A stretch of 64,000 nt of DNA, taken from assembly GCF_938030145.1 (NCBI RefSeq), contig NZ_CALHGM010000040.1, positions 1 to 64,000 on the forward strand, read 5' to 3'. This stretch comes from an uncultured Campylobacter sp. Its GTDB lineage: Bacteria; Campylobacterota; Campylobacteria; Campylobacterales; Campylobacteraceae. The translations under genes were made by a program, and so were the position numbers. Within the stretch, counting starts at the first letter, position 1, and each line of letters starts with the position of its first letter. Positions 46,003 through 55,393 of this stretch are shown piece after piece. A model generated the notes under the pieces. It searched no databases. It was not told the DNA's origin and was given only the letters and a program-made list of their open reading frames with translations.

Positions 46003-46535
46003 AATATTCCTTTCAAGAATTTTGGTTTGCACGGCTATTATACTTTCTAGATTATAAAAGAATTTTTAAATTAGTGAATTTTTTTAAGCAAAATTTAAGC
46101 AATATGCAAATATCGCATATTAAATTGAATAGTTAAATTTTACGCTTTTGCCTCGATAATGACGGCGTTTTAGTGTAAAATTTATCGCTTATCACAAAAT
46201 ACGCTTTTTAAGCTAAGTTTTATAATTTTAATAAAATTTCGAAATTCTATTACGCTCCGTTTTATTTCAAAGCGCGATTGAATTTTTATGAAATTTTAAT
46301 GCTAATTTATCGGTATAATATATTAATTTAATTAAATGAAAATCTATATTAAAATTTATCAAAAACTCGCTATCCTGATAAAATTTGAGCCACTAAATTT
46401 AAAATTTATAAAATTATTATCTTATATCTGAAATCTATGTAGAAAAAACTTTGATTTTAATCTAGACTAAGCTGTTTTTTTATGCTATTATTCAAAATCT
46501 TAGTAGAAATTAATTCTAAACGAAAGGTTAATCTC
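46003..46535. promoter_or_regulatory. divergent fdhA-napA control region
   Basis: An AT-rich gap of 533 bases between two respiratory genes. For fdhA, two TATAAT boxes are seen on the minus strand (46037-46042 and 46051-46056); the nearer one would start transcription about 30 bases before the ATG. For napA the best ribosome site is AAAGG before ATG 46536, but no promoter is unambiguous. I looked for an FNR-type TTGAT-N4-ATCAA site and found none. Confidence 0.45.
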
Positions 46536-49319
46536 ATGGATAGACGAGACTTTATAAAAAGCTCTGCAGCAGCGGCTGCCTGTAGCGTTGCGGGCATCAG
46601 TTTGCCTAGCAGTCTTAGTGCTGCGGACGAAGCCGAAAAAGGCTGGCGCTGGGACAAGGCGGCCTGTCGCTTCTGCGGCACCGGCTGTGGCATCATGGTA
46701 GCCACCAAAGACGGCAAGATCGTAGCGGTCAAAGGCGATCCGCTAGCCCCAGTAAATCGCGGTCTAAACTGTATCAAAGGCTATTTCAACGCCAAGATCA
46801 TGTACGGCGCCGATCGCATCACCAAGCCTCTTTTGCGCGTAAATTCCAAAGGCGAATTCGACAAAAAGGGAAAATTTATCGAGATCAGCTGGCAACGAGC
46901 GTTCGACGAAATGGAGAAGCATTTTAGGCGAGCCTATAACGAAGGTGGTCCCGAGGGCTTTGCCGTACTTGGTAGCGGTCAATACACGATCCCGGAAGGT
47001 TACGCCGCAGCAAAGCTAGTAAAGGCGGGCTTTCGCTCCAATAATCTCGATCCTAATGCTCGCCAGTGCATGGCCAGCGCCGTCGTAGGCTTTATGCAAA
47101 CCTTCGGTATTGACGAGCCTGCGGGTGTTTTCGACGATATCGAGCTAACCGATACCATCATCGCTTGGGGCGCGAATATGGCTGAGATGCACCCTATCCT
47201 TTGGTCTCGCGTCTCCGACCATAAGCTTCGCAACCAGGATCGCGTAAAAGTTATAAATCTCTCGACCTACTCTAGCCGCACTTCGAATATCGCCGATATC
47301 GAAATTATATTCCGTCCGAATACTGATCTTGCGATATGGAACTACATAGCACGAGAGATCGTTTATAACCATCCAGAGATGATAGACGAAAAATTTATTA
47401 AAGAGCACTGCGTATTCGCTACCGGTCCAGTAGATATCGGTTATGGCTTGCGAGAAGATATAAATCATAAAAAATACCGCAAGACCGAGCTTGATACCGC
47501 GGCTAAGCAAAAATCCAAAATTTTAAGCAAATCCGAGGGCGTTACCTTAGCATATCTGGGTATGAAAGAGGGCGACGTACTCGAAAACAAACACTCTGAC
47601 AAATCGGATGCTCACTGGCTCATAAGCTTCGAAGAATTTAAAAAAGCACTGGAGCCTTACACGTTAGAATTTGTAGCGCCTTTAGCTAAGGGTGACGAAA
47701 GTGAGGATTTAGAGGCGTTTAAGACCAAGCTAAAGCAGCTTGCTGATTTTTATATAGAAAAAGATCGCAAAGTAGTAAGCTTTTGGACGATGGGCTTTAA
47801 TCAGCACTCAAGAGGAACTTGGGTCAATGAGCAAAGCTACATGGTACATTTCCTTCTTGGCAAGCAAGCCAAACCTGGCTGCGGAGCGTTTTCGCTTACC
47901 GGTCAGCCTAGCGCTTGCGGCACGGCTAGAGAGGTGGGCACGTTTTCTCACCGCCTACCTGCTGATATGGTCGTGGCAAATCCGGCTCACAGAAAGGTTT
48001 CCGAAAAAATTTGGAAGCTTCCGGAAGGCACGATAAATCCAAAACCGGGTGCGCACTACGTGCAGGCTCTGCGTAATCTCGAAGACGGCAAAATAAAATG
48101 GATATGGGTACAGGTCAATAACCCGTGGCAGCAGATCGCCAACGCAAACCACTGGATAGCCGCAGCGCGCGAGATGGATAACTTCATCGTAGTAAGCGAG
48201 CCATATCCGGGACTAAGCGCGAAGGTAGCCGATCTGATCCTGCCAACCGCGATGATCTACGAAAAATGGGGCGCATACGGCAATGCCGAGCGCAGAACTC
48301 AGTGGTGGAGACAGCAGGTTCTTCCTGTGGGCGACGCTATGAGCGATACGTGGCAGATGCTAGAGTTTTCCAAGCGCTTCAAACTCAAGGATTTCTGGGG
48401 CGAGGTTAAAGTAAATGATAAGCTTACGCTTCCAAACGTATTAGATAAAATTTCAGAATTCGGCTATACGCCAGAGACTACACTATTTGAAGTGCTCTTT
48501 GCAAACAAAGACGCTCAGGCTTTCGCGGCAAAAGATCCGATTATGGCAAGCTTCGATAACTCCGAAGTAAACGGCGACTCACGCGGCGTAATCGGCAGCG
48601 ACGGCAAAGAATTTAAAGGCTATGGCTTTTTCATTCAAAAATATCTCTGGGAGGAATACCGAAAATTCGGCACCGGTCACGGACACGACCTAGCCGATTT
48701 CGATACATATCACCGAGTGCGCGGTCTTAGGTGGCCGGTCGTAGACGGCAAAGAAACACTTTGGCGCTTTAACGCTCAATACGATCCTTATGCCAAAAAA
48801 GCGGCTCCGGATAGTGACTTCGCCTTCTATGGCAACGCCAAAGCGGCGCTTCCTAGCGGCGATCTGAAATCCGCTACTTCTGGCGAAGAAAAAACTAGCC
48901 TTGCTAATAAAGCTAAAATTTTCTTCCGTCCATATATGGATCCTGTAGAAGTGCCGAGCGAGGAGTATCCTTTCTGGCTATGTACGGGTCGCGTGCTGGA
49001 GCACTGGCATACGGGCACTATGACTATGCGTGTGCCGGAGCTTTATCGCGCGGTGCCTGAGGCAAGATGCTATATGAACGAAGCCGACGGCGCCAAAATC
49101 GGCGTGCAACAAAACGAAATCGTCTGGATCGAGTCGCGCCGCGGCAAAGTCAAAGCGCGCGTGGACTTCCACGGACGTAACATTCCGCCGAAAGGGCTTA
49201 TTTTCGTGCCGTTTTTTGACGAGAAGGTTTATATCAACCGCGTCACGCTCGATCATACCTGCCCGCTTTCAAAAGAGACCGACTACAAAAAATGCGCGGT
49301 TAAAATTTACAAGGCGTAA
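46536..49319 (+). CDS. napA: periplasmic nitrate reductase catalytic subunit NapA
   Basis: Reduces nitrate to nitrite in the periplasm. A twin-arginine signal (MDRRDFIKSSAAAA) is followed by the [4Fe-4S] site CRFCGTGCGIMVATKDG and LNCIKGYF, and by the molybdenum-ligand Cys in ARQCMASAVVGFMQTFG. 927 residues matches Campylobacter NapA. I start at ATG 46536 because the Tat signal begins there; an in-frame start 54 bases upstream is not needed. First gene of napAGHBLD. Confidence 0.96.
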   Translation: MDRRDFIKSSAAAAACSVAGISLPSSLSAADEAEKGWRWDKAACRFCGTGCGIMVATKDGKIVAVKGDPLAPVNRGLNCIKGYFNAKIMYGADRITKPLLRVNSKGEFDKKGKFIEISWQRAFDEMEKHFRRAYNEGGPEGFAVLGSGQYTIPEGYAAAKLVKAGFRSNNLDPNARQCMASAVVGFMQTFGIDEPAGVFDDIELTDTIIAWGANMAEMHPILWSRVSDHKLRNQDRVKVINLSTYSSRTSNIADIEIIFRPNTDLAIWNYIAREIVYNHPEMIDEKFIKEHCVFATGPVDIGYGLREDINHKKYRKTELDTAAKQKSKILSKSEGVTLAYLGMKEGDVLENKHSDKSDAHWLISFEEFKKALEPYTLEFVAPLAKGDESEDLEAFKTKLKQLADFYIEKDRKVVSFWTMGFNQHSRGTWVNEQSYMVHFLLGKQAKPGCGAFSLTGQPSACGTAREVGTFSHRLPADMVVANPAHRKVSEKIWKLPEGTINPKPGAHYVQALRNLEDGKIKWIWVQVNNPWQQIANANHWIAAAREMDNFIVVSEPYPGLSAKVADLILPTAMIYEKWGAYGNAERRTQWWRQQVLPVGDAMSDTWQMLEFSKRFKLKDFWGEVKVNDKLTLPNVLDKISEFGYTPETTLFEVLFANKDAQAFAAKDPIMASFDNSEVNGDSRGVIGSDGKEFKGYGFFIQKYLWEEYRKFGTGHGHDLADFDTYHRVRGLRWPVVDGKETLWRFNAQYDPYAKKAAPDSDFAFYGNAKAALPSGDLKSATSGEEKTSLANKAKIFFRPYMDPVEVPSEEYPFWLCTGRVLEHWHTGTMTMRVPELYRAVPEARCYMNEADGAKIGVQQNEIVWIESRRGKVKARVDFHGRNIPPKGLIFVPFFDEKVYINRVTLDHTCPLSKETDYKKCAVKIYKA

Positions 49320-49322
49320 ATT

Positions 49323-50081
49323 ATGGATAGGCGTGAGGTCTTAGGCATTCTTTCTTTAGCTGCTGGCGTTGGCGTTTTGGGGCTCGGAGTCGCAAACTCC
49401 GGCGAGCACGCCAAACTCCGCCCGCCCGCAGCTATAGGCGAGAAAGAATTTCTTAGCAAATGCCTGAGGTGCGGACTTTGTGTCGAGGCGTGCCCATTTG
49501 ATACGCTTAAGCTTGCGAGCTTTTGCGATCACGCTATTGCAAACGGCACGCCGTTTTTTATCCCGCGCGAAATTCCGTGCTATATGTGCGACGACATACC
49601 TTGCGTCGCAGCCTGTCCTAGCGACGCGCTAGATAAAAATTTAGTGAGCGAAAACTCTAAGCTAAACGTGCGTCTATCCAAAATGGGCGTTGCGGTCATA
49701 GATACAGAGCATTGCATCGCTTATGCGGGTATCCAATGCGACGCGTGCGTGCGAAGCTGCCCCGTGATGGATAAGGCACTCAGGATCGATTACCGTCACA
49801 ACAACCGCACCGAAAAGCACGCCCTGCTCGTGCCCGTCGTAGATAGCGATTACTGCACGGGTTGCGGTAAATGCGAGCATGCCTGCGTCACGAAAAAGGC
49901 GGCTATCAGCGTCGTGGAGCGCGAGCGCGTCATAGGAATTTCCAGCGATAACTACGTCAAAGGCTGGATCAAGGGCGACGACGCGAAGCTAAAGGACGCA
50001 GATACCAAAATTAAGCTCGATCCGCAAAAAAGCAGGGATTACTTAAACGAGGACGATCTAATGGAAGGGGCTAGACAATGA
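49323..50081 (+). CDS. napG: quinol dehydrogenase ferredoxin subunit NapG
   Basis: Part of the NapGH quinol-oxidising complex that feeds electrons toward NapA. Tat signal MDRREVLGILSLAAGV, then four [4Fe-4S] clusters (CLRCGLCVEACPF, CYMCDDIPCVAACPS, CDACVRSCPVMD, CTGCGKCEHAC). 252 residues. Three bases after napA; its stop overlaps napH by 4 bases. Confidence 0.95.
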   Translation: MDRREVLGILSLAAGVGVLGLGVANSGEHAKLRPPAAIGEKEFLSKCLRCGLCVEACPFDTLKLASFCDHAIANGTPFFIPREIPCYMCDDIPCVAACPSDALDKNLVSENSKLNVRLSKMGVAVIDTEHCIAYAGIQCDACVRSCPVMDKALRIDYRHNNRTEKHALLVPVVDSDYCTGCGKCEHACVTKKAAISVVERERVIGISSDNYVKGWIKGDDAKLKDADTKIKLDPQKSRDYLNEDDLMEGARQ

Positions 50082-51010
50082 AATACACTATTTTAAGGCG
50101 TTTAAGCCAAATTTCTATTCTAGTCCTTTTTATTTTAGGAAATAATTTCGCCTTCAAAGCCGCGAGCGAAAACGGAATTTTATCAGGAATTCTAAAGGGC
50201 AATCTAAGCTCGTCGAAACTTTTCGGCACGATTAATCTAAGCGATCCGTTTGCGACGGCGCAGATGCTGCTAGCTAGCTTTTCTTTAGGTGCTACGGCGG
50301 TTATAGGAGCACTTATCGTAGGAGCATTTTATGCGCTTATAGCGCCGCGATTATATTGCTCATGGGTTTGCCCGATAAATTTACTAACCGATCTTGCCGC
50401 GTGGCTTCGTAAAAGACTTGGCATAACGACTAAGATCGTTAGCGTAAACCGCAAGGCTCGCTACGTCCTAGCGGTGCTAGCGCTTGTTTGCAGCGGAGCT
50501 TTCGGCTTTGCGGCGTTTGAGAGCGTGAGCTTTATCTCGCTTTTCGCACGCGCCGTCATATCGCTAAGTGCTAGTGCGTTTGCAATCGCGCTGCTGATTG
50601 TAGTTTTTGAAATTTTTGCGGGCGATCGCACGATCTGTTCGCGGCTATGCCCGCTCGGCGGATTTTGGGCGGTGCTTAGCTATTTTAGTATCATTCGCAT
50701 TCGCCACGAGGTTGATAAATGCACGATGTGCGGCAAATGCAAAATGGTCTGCCCCGAAGTTCAGGTGCTTAAGATGGTCGGGCGCGAAAACGGGCGCGTT
50801 AGCAGCGAGTGTATCAGCTGCGGGCGCTGCATCGACGTATGCGACGACGATGCGTTAAATTTTAGTATATTAGGAGTAAAAAATGAAAAAAATGGTTTTA
50901 GGCTTGGCTCTTGCATGCTGTGCGGCGCTCTTTGCCGCGGACAAGACGGCTTCTATAGATGCCGACAGCTTGGGCTTTATAAAAAGCGTGGACGAATCGG
51001 TGCAAAATAA
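50078..51010 (+). CDS. napH: quinol dehydrogenase membrane subunit NapH, end overlaps napB
   Basis: Membrane anchor of NapGH: four membrane segments, the CSWVCPINLL and CSRLCPLGGFW pairs, and two ferredoxin clusters (CTMCGKCKMVCPE, CISCGRCIDVCDDD). The normal end should be near DALNFSIL (about 50880). Instead the frame reads on through the napB start for 128 bases, adding about 40 residues that are simply napB in another frame. In the neighbouring frame TGA (50884-50886) overlaps the napB ATG, so a one-base change in the AAAAAA run just before it would restore a normal stop. Confidence 0.85.
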   Translation: MKYTILRRLSQISILVLFILGNNFAFKAASENGILSGILKGNLSSSKLFGTINLSDPFATAQMLLASFSLGATAVIGALIVGAFYALIAPRLYCSWVCPINLLTDLAAWLRKRLGITTKIVSVNRKARYVLAVLALVCSGAFGFAAFESVSFISLFARAVISLSASAFAIALLIVVFEIFAGDRTICSRLCPLGGFWAVLSYFSIIRIRHEVDKCTMCGKCKMVCPEVQVLKMVGRENGRVSSECISCGRCIDVCDDDALNFSILGVKNEKNGFRLGSCMLCGALCRGQDGFYRCRQLGLYKKRGRIGAK

Positions 51011-51416
51011 AAATTCCCTGCCCGATTTCAAATATAGCGAGGATGCTCCGGGCGCCGCTTCGAAAATCGAGCGCAGCTTCGAAAACGCTCCGCCTCTTAT
51101 ACCGCACAGCTTAGAAGGGCTCGTGCCGATCACAAAGGATAACAATATGTGCGTAACCTGCCATATGCCCGATGTCGCTAAGGATGTAGGCTCTACGCCG
51201 ATTCCAAAAAGTCACCTGGTAGACTTTCGCACAGGCGCGGATCTAAACGGCACGCTAGCCGAGCAGCGATTCAATTGCACTCAATGCCACGTACCGCAAG
51301 CCCAAACCAATCCGCTAGTGAAAAATAATTTTAAGGCTGATTTTAGTAGGTTTAGCGACGCAAATTCCACTTCTAATCTCATAGATACGCTAAATCAAGG
51401 TGCCGAGGTTGAGTAG
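50883..51416 (+). CDS. napB: nitrate reductase diheme cytochrome c NapB
   Basis: Periplasmic electron donor to NapA. Signal peptide to about residue 19 (FAADK), then two CxxCH haem sites: CVTCH (about 91) and CTQCH (about 134). 177 residues. TAGGAG precedes the ATG. Fourth gene of the operon. Confidence 0.95.
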   Translation: MKKMVLGLALACCAALFAADKTASIDADSLGFIKSVDESVQNKNSLPDFKYSEDAPGAASKIERSFENAPPLIPHSLEGLVPITKDNNMCVTCHMPDVAKDVGSTPIPKSHLVDFRTGADLNGTLAEQRFNCTQCHVPQAQTNPLVKNNFKADFSRFSDANSTSNLIDTLNQGAEVE

Positions 51417-51425
51417 GAGCGCGCG

Positions 51426-52631
51426 ATGAAATTTTTACCACCGCTGCTACTTTGCGCCTGCTTCATCTATGCCGGCAACGGCGTTGCAATACCTAGTGGT
51501 GCTGTGGGCATAGATGCGCCTGCAAAGATCAAACACGCTAGCTTCATACTAGAGCTTGACGCAAATGTCGCGGTGCTAAAAAATCTAGACGGCGAAATTT
51601 ACGCAGGGCTTGACAACGGCAAGCTCTATAAAATCACCATTAACTCCGCGGAGAATTCCGCGCTAAATTCCACCGCCGGGCAAAATTTCGCAGATCAAAA
51701 TTCCGTCGCAAGCACAAATTCCGATGCGGCGCAGAATTTCAATGCTAAAGCAAGCGTAAATTCCACGGGAAATTCCACCGCAAATTCCGCTGCCGTAAAT
51801 TCTTTAGAAAATTCCGCGAAGCAGAATTCTGCCGAGAATTCTACGGCATTAAATTCCGCCTCAAATTCCGCATCGAGCGCAATATCCAAAACGCTAATTT
51901 TCGCCCTACCCTCGTCCAAAAATTACCTAGACGAGCCAATGGGCGCTACCATGTTCGACGTCGATAAATTAGGCGAAAAATACGCATTTTTATATAACGG
52001 CGACGCGTTTGAAAAGATACTGGGCGTGTTTGCGGGCGGCAATATTACGCACTATAAATTGCCGATGACGGGGATCAAAAACGTCTATTTCTACAACGAA
52101 AACACCGTGATTTTGCTAGGTCTTGGTAGCGAAATTTTATACTTCGACCTACCTAGCGGCAAGGTAAGCTTCGAGCAAAAGCTTACCATCGCGTCTTTGG
52201 GCGGTAGCGCCTACGACCGCACTAGCGGGACGCTACTAATCTCGTGTGAAGGCGGCATCGTGTTTTATTTCGACGCGAAAGCGAAAAAGCTTATGAGCCA
52301 AAAATCCCTGCACAAGGACGGGATCTACTCCGTGGCGCTGCTTGGCGATCGCATGATGAGTGGCTCGAACGACAAAGAAAGATCGTGCTACTACGAAAAC
52401 GGCGATTTCGCTAAATTTTATAACGCCCATTTTGCAGTTTTTGCCGTGGCGCTAAGCCCCGAGCTGGGTGCTTTTACAGTTGGTAACGGCGTACGCGTAA
52501 TCGATAAAGCAGGCGAGATCGTCCGCAGCATCGAGCTGGACAACGACATCATCAACTATCTGCTTTTCGAAGGAGATTATCTCGTGGGCTCGGGGTACAA
52601 TAGATATATCTACTTTTGGGGGCTAAAATGA
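51426..52631 (+). CDS. napL: NapL beta-propeller-like protein with Asn-Ser repeat insert
   Basis: NapL is a Campylobacterota nap gene product with a WD40-like repeat fold, role unclear. The signal peptide (MKFLPPLLLCACFIYAGNG) indicates export. Blade-like repeats are visible at both ends (LDGEIYAGLDNGKLYKI; later GGSAYDRTSGTLLISCEGG and NDKERSCYYENGD). Residues 77-150 are an extra Asn/Ser/Ala segment with 15 AATT cores spaced 12, 15, 18 or 24 bases. It lies between strands, so the fold may be preserved. Overlaps napD by 4 bases. Confidence 0.85.
   Translation: MKFLPPLLLCACFIYAGNGVAIPSGAVGIDAPAKIKHASFILELDANVAVLKNLDGEIYAGLDNGKLYKITINSAENSALNSTAGQNFADQNSVASTNSDAAQNFNAKASVNSTGNSTANSAAVNSLENSAKQNSAENSTALNSASNSASSAISKTLIFALPSSKNYLDEPMGATMFDVDKLGEKYAFLYNGDAFEKILGVFAGGNITHYKLPMTGIKNVYFYNENTVILLGLGSEILYFDLPSGKVSFEQKLTIASLGGSAYDRTSGTLLISCEGGIVFYFDAKAKKLMSQKSLHKDGIYSVALLGDRMMSGSNDKERSCYYENGDFAKFYNAHFAVFAVALSPELGAFTVGNGVRVIDKAGEIVRSIELDNDIINYLLFEGDYLVGSGYNRYIYFWGLK
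51654..51867 (+). repeat. 15-core AATT repeat segment inside napL
   Basis: AATT starts at 51654, 51666, 51684, 51699, 51717, 51735, 51759, 51771, 51783, 51798, 51810, 51825, 51837, 51852 and 51864. All intervals are multiples of three and AAT is always a codon. The spacing is less regular than in tupC. Confidence 0.88.
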
Positions 52632-52963
52632 ATATTTCAAGCGTCGTAATCTATCTAGGCGCAAATACCGACGTAGCGGCGTTTCGCAAGCAGCTGCAAA
52701 GTATCGACGGCTGCGAGTTCGTCGCGTGCAAGGACGGCAAGGCGGTAGCCACGATTAGCGCGGAGAGCTTCGAGGACGAGATCACCGTATTTCGCGCGAT
52801 AGAGGCCATAGAGGGCGTAAGCGAGGCGATGATGATCTACTCATACTCCGATCTGGACGCAGATATCGCCGCGGCAAACTCCGACAACGGCGAGCAGATA
52901 ATGCGAGAGCTGGACAAAAAAGACCCGAGCCAGATCAAATACGGCGGCAAGGTGCGGGTCTAA
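52628..52963 (+). CDS. napD: nitrate reductase maturation chaperone NapD
   Basis: Binds the NapA Tat signal during cofactor insertion. Ferredoxin-like fold: NISSVVIYLGANTDVAAFRK, then AVATISAESFEDE and VSEAMMIYSYSDLD. 111 residues from ATG 52628, which overlaps the napL stop (ATGA); an in-frame codon 12 bases upstream is less likely. Last gene of the nap operon. Confidence 0.88.
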   Translation: MNISSVVIYLGANTDVAAFRKQLQSIDGCEFVACKDGKAVATISAESFEDEITVFRAIEAIEGVSEAMMIYSYSDLDADIAAANSDNGEQIMRELDKKDPSQIKYGGKVRV

Positions 52964-53842
52964 ACCGCCGCCGCCATATTCGCGCTTTTTGTCTAAATTT
53001 TATATTTTCGGCGATCTCTGCGTCACTCGGTAAAATTTTTTGTATAAATTTTATCCGCACTCACGGAATTTGAAATTTTTTCCAACTCATCTTTACCGCT
53101 TCTAGCCTGTTTTTGTATCTCTAGCCTGCCGCCTTCGCACTCCTAGCCGACTTTTATGCTTTTGATTCGCCGCATTGCATTCGTCTGCGAAATTTTAATC
53201 TGCAGTTAAGCCCCGCGACGATGTGGAATTTTAAAAAGCGACTGGTAGATAAATTTATAGAATTTCTACGCAGTGCGATGCCTCGCGCCGCATAAAAAAC
53301 ATGCCGCACCAAAATCAGACGCCGCAAAAAATACCGTGACCGCCGTCTGGCGCCGCAGCCTATAGCCGCCGCGACGCCCCGCCTGCTTGGGATGCGCTAT
53401 AAAAATACGGCGACCGGGGCGCCGACCGCCAGCAGAAACTACTTCCGTGCGCAGCTTGAGATGCGCCGCAGTAAAACATCGAGCTAACTCGGCCGCCGTC
53501 AAATACGCTAAATTTATCGCGACATTTACTCCCTAGTATCGCAGCCCTTCGTTAGGCGCACGGTCCTTGCGGCGCACAGAGGGTTTTTAAATTTCAAAAC
53601 GAGAGCATAAATTTTAAAATTCCTAGGTGTAGAAATTCCGCGCCGAAGCTAAATTTTAAAATTTATACTGCGGGCACTCAAAGAGAGTTAGCGGTGCGCC
53701 GAAATTAAAATTCGCCTTTAAATTTAAAAGCTTTGTGCCCGCGCAAGAGCTGCGAACGGACAAAAAGCCGCCAGGACATGTTAGGCATTGCGCTTTACGG
53801 GCGACATTTTCATAAATTTAAAAACACCCAGCGGCGCAAGCC
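52964..53842. other. gene-free gap between napD and the AI-2E family gene
   Basis: About 880 bases between converging genes. AATT-rich words dominate 52980-53230 and 53580-53740; the part 53270-53500 is GC-rich. No convincing gene on either strand. No strong terminator seen after napD. Confidence 0.5.
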
Positions 53843-55393
53843 CTACTCGAATTCTATCTTTTTTAGATAATCGTATAAATTTAGCACCGCGATAAATAGC
53901 GTTAAAATCGCGGGCCCCAAGATCACGCCCCAGAATCCGAACGTGCTGATGCCCGAAAGCATCGAGAAGAAGATCAGCATCTCGTTGATGTTTGCGGGGT
54001 TTTCGACCAGGCGCGAGTTGATAAATTTGATCACGAGCGGCTTTACGAAGCTGTCTGCGAGCGTCGAGATCAGTATCACGCAATACGTCATTATCACGAT
54101 CGCGCCCGAGGTGCTGCCCCCCGCTAGCACATATAGCGCGGTGGGCACGTAGATGAGTGCGCCGCCGACTGCGGGGATGAGCGAGCAGAAGGCGAAAAGC
54201 ACCCCCATCAGCAGCGCGTCAAAGCCGAAGATCCCCGCGATGATTGAAAACAAAAAGCCTTGCAATACGGCGTTGAAGATGGTCGAGTAAAACACGACGC
54301 TCATCGTATTTGCCGTCTCGGAAAAGATATAATCGATCTGCGCGGGCTCGACGGGTAGAATTTTTTTGAAAAAGCGCTTGAAGCTCTCGCCGTAGAGGTA
54401 GGCAAAAAAGCAAAACACGACGATAAGTACCATATCGACGATAAATTTCGCGCTGGACTTTCCAACGACCGAGAGATAGGAGATGATCTGCTTCGCCAGG
54501 CCCGCGACGTCTAGGTTCGCCAAAAACGAGCGAAACTGCGTATCAAATTTTTCAAAAGGCCCGGGCAGCTTGATGTTTAGGCTCTGAACATAGCTAATCG
54601 CGTCGTTTAGGCGCGCCATATCGAAGCTCGCGGCGTTTTTAGCGATCTCGATCACGGCGTAGATGAAGGGCACGAAAAAAAGCGCGCAGATCAAAAACAG
54701 GCTAAGCACCGAGGCTAGCGTGCGCCTGCCGCGGCACAGCTTCGTTACTTTAGAGTGTAGACCCGAGGTCGCCACCGCCATCAGTACGCCGATTGCGATC
54801 ACCATCAAAAACGGCGAGAACAGATAGATCACGCAGCAAAACATCAGCAAAGTAGCGCCGATAAAAAATATCTTGCTCGTCTTCGCGCGTCCGCTAGCCT
54901 TAGCAAAGCCTGCTTTCATACCCGCAGCGGCTCCCGAAGCGGCAGTAGCGCCTAGCGCGGAAGCATTAGCCGAGAAGGTTTCATTGGCTTCGGCAGCGTC
55001 GTTAAGCGCGGAAGCACCAGCAGATGAGGCCTTGTCGGTTTTGACCCGGTTTCCGCTTTGATTTTCGGCGGCGGTTTTAGTCCTGCCTTCCGCGGCGTCT
55101 AGCGCAGCTGCGCCTGATTTATCGGCGCTGGTATTTGCTCTGGCGGCTTTGCCCGTTTCGGCTATGCTTTCGCTTTGATTTTCGGCGCCGATTTCGGCTC
55201 TATTTTCAGTAGCGGTTTTGGTTTTGTTTTTGACAGTCGCTTTGGCTTCGGCGGCGGCTTCGATTTTACCCTCAGCGTTATTTACGGTCTGATTTTCGGT
55301 GAAATTTTGCGCCTCGCTTTTGGCGTTATTTTGGGCTATATTTTCAGCCAGGTTTTCATTGCGGCTTGCGGCGTTATCTTTCGGCGTCGGCAA
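53843..55393 (-). CDS. AI-2E family membrane transporter with long repeat-like N-terminus
   Basis: The membrane domain (about 170-510) has the AI-2E/PerM pattern: two hydrophobic hairpins at its start, a long amphipathic middle (FEKFDTQFRSFLANLDVAG), then FGFDALLMGVLFAFCSLIPAVGGALIY and GFWGVILGPAILTLF. Family members export small molecules or act as sodium antiporters; the substrate is unknown. Residues 1-165 are Ala/Glu/Asn/Lys-rich repeats (AENQS, TENRAE, KTKTATEN) absent from typical relatives. The TTG start has AAAGGAT upstream, so the extension should be translated. Confidence 0.8.
   Translation of the reverse strand: MPTPKDNAASRNENLAENIAQNNAKSEAQNFTENQTVNNAEGKIEAAAEAKATVKNKTKTATENRAEIGAENQSESIAETGKAARANTSADKSGAAALDAAEGRTKTAAENQSGNRVKTDKASSAGASALNDAAEANETFSANASALGATAASGAAAGMKAGFAKASGRAKTSKIFFIGATLLMFCCVIYLFSPFLMVIAIGVLMAVATSGLHSKVTKLCRGRRTLASVLSLFLICALFFVPFIYAVIEIAKNAASFDMARLNDAISYVQSLNIKLPGPFEKFDTQFRSFLANLDVAGLAKQIISYLSVVGKSSAKFIVDMVLIVVFCFFAYLYGESFKRFFKKILPVEPAQIDYIFSETANTMSVVFYSTIFNAVLQGFLFSIIAGIFGFDALLMGVLFAFCSLIPAVGGALIYVPTALYVLAGGSTSGAIVIMTYCVILISTLADSFVKPLVIKFINSRLVENPANINEMLIFFSMLSGISTFGFWGVILGPAILTLFIAVLNLYDYLKKIEFE

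Noticed and set aside
43750..46032. fdhA as two genes or a pseudogene broken by a stop
   Set aside because: The stop is UGA in the exact Sec context of the family and is followed by a SECIS-type hairpin.
46003..46535. FNR-type site between fdhA and napA
   Set aside because: No TTGAT-N4-ATCAA or close variant could be found by eye.
50883..51010. Cys-rich tail of the napH frame as an extra metal site
   Set aside because: It is the napB signal peptide region read in another frame; the Cys pattern is a by-product.
51695..51919. Minus-strand Glu-Phe repeat frame over napL
   Set aside because: Reverse complement of the same repeat inside a conserved operon gene.
53266..53502. Minus-strand frame of 78 codons after napD
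   Set aside because: GC-rich chance frame without start signal or family likeness.
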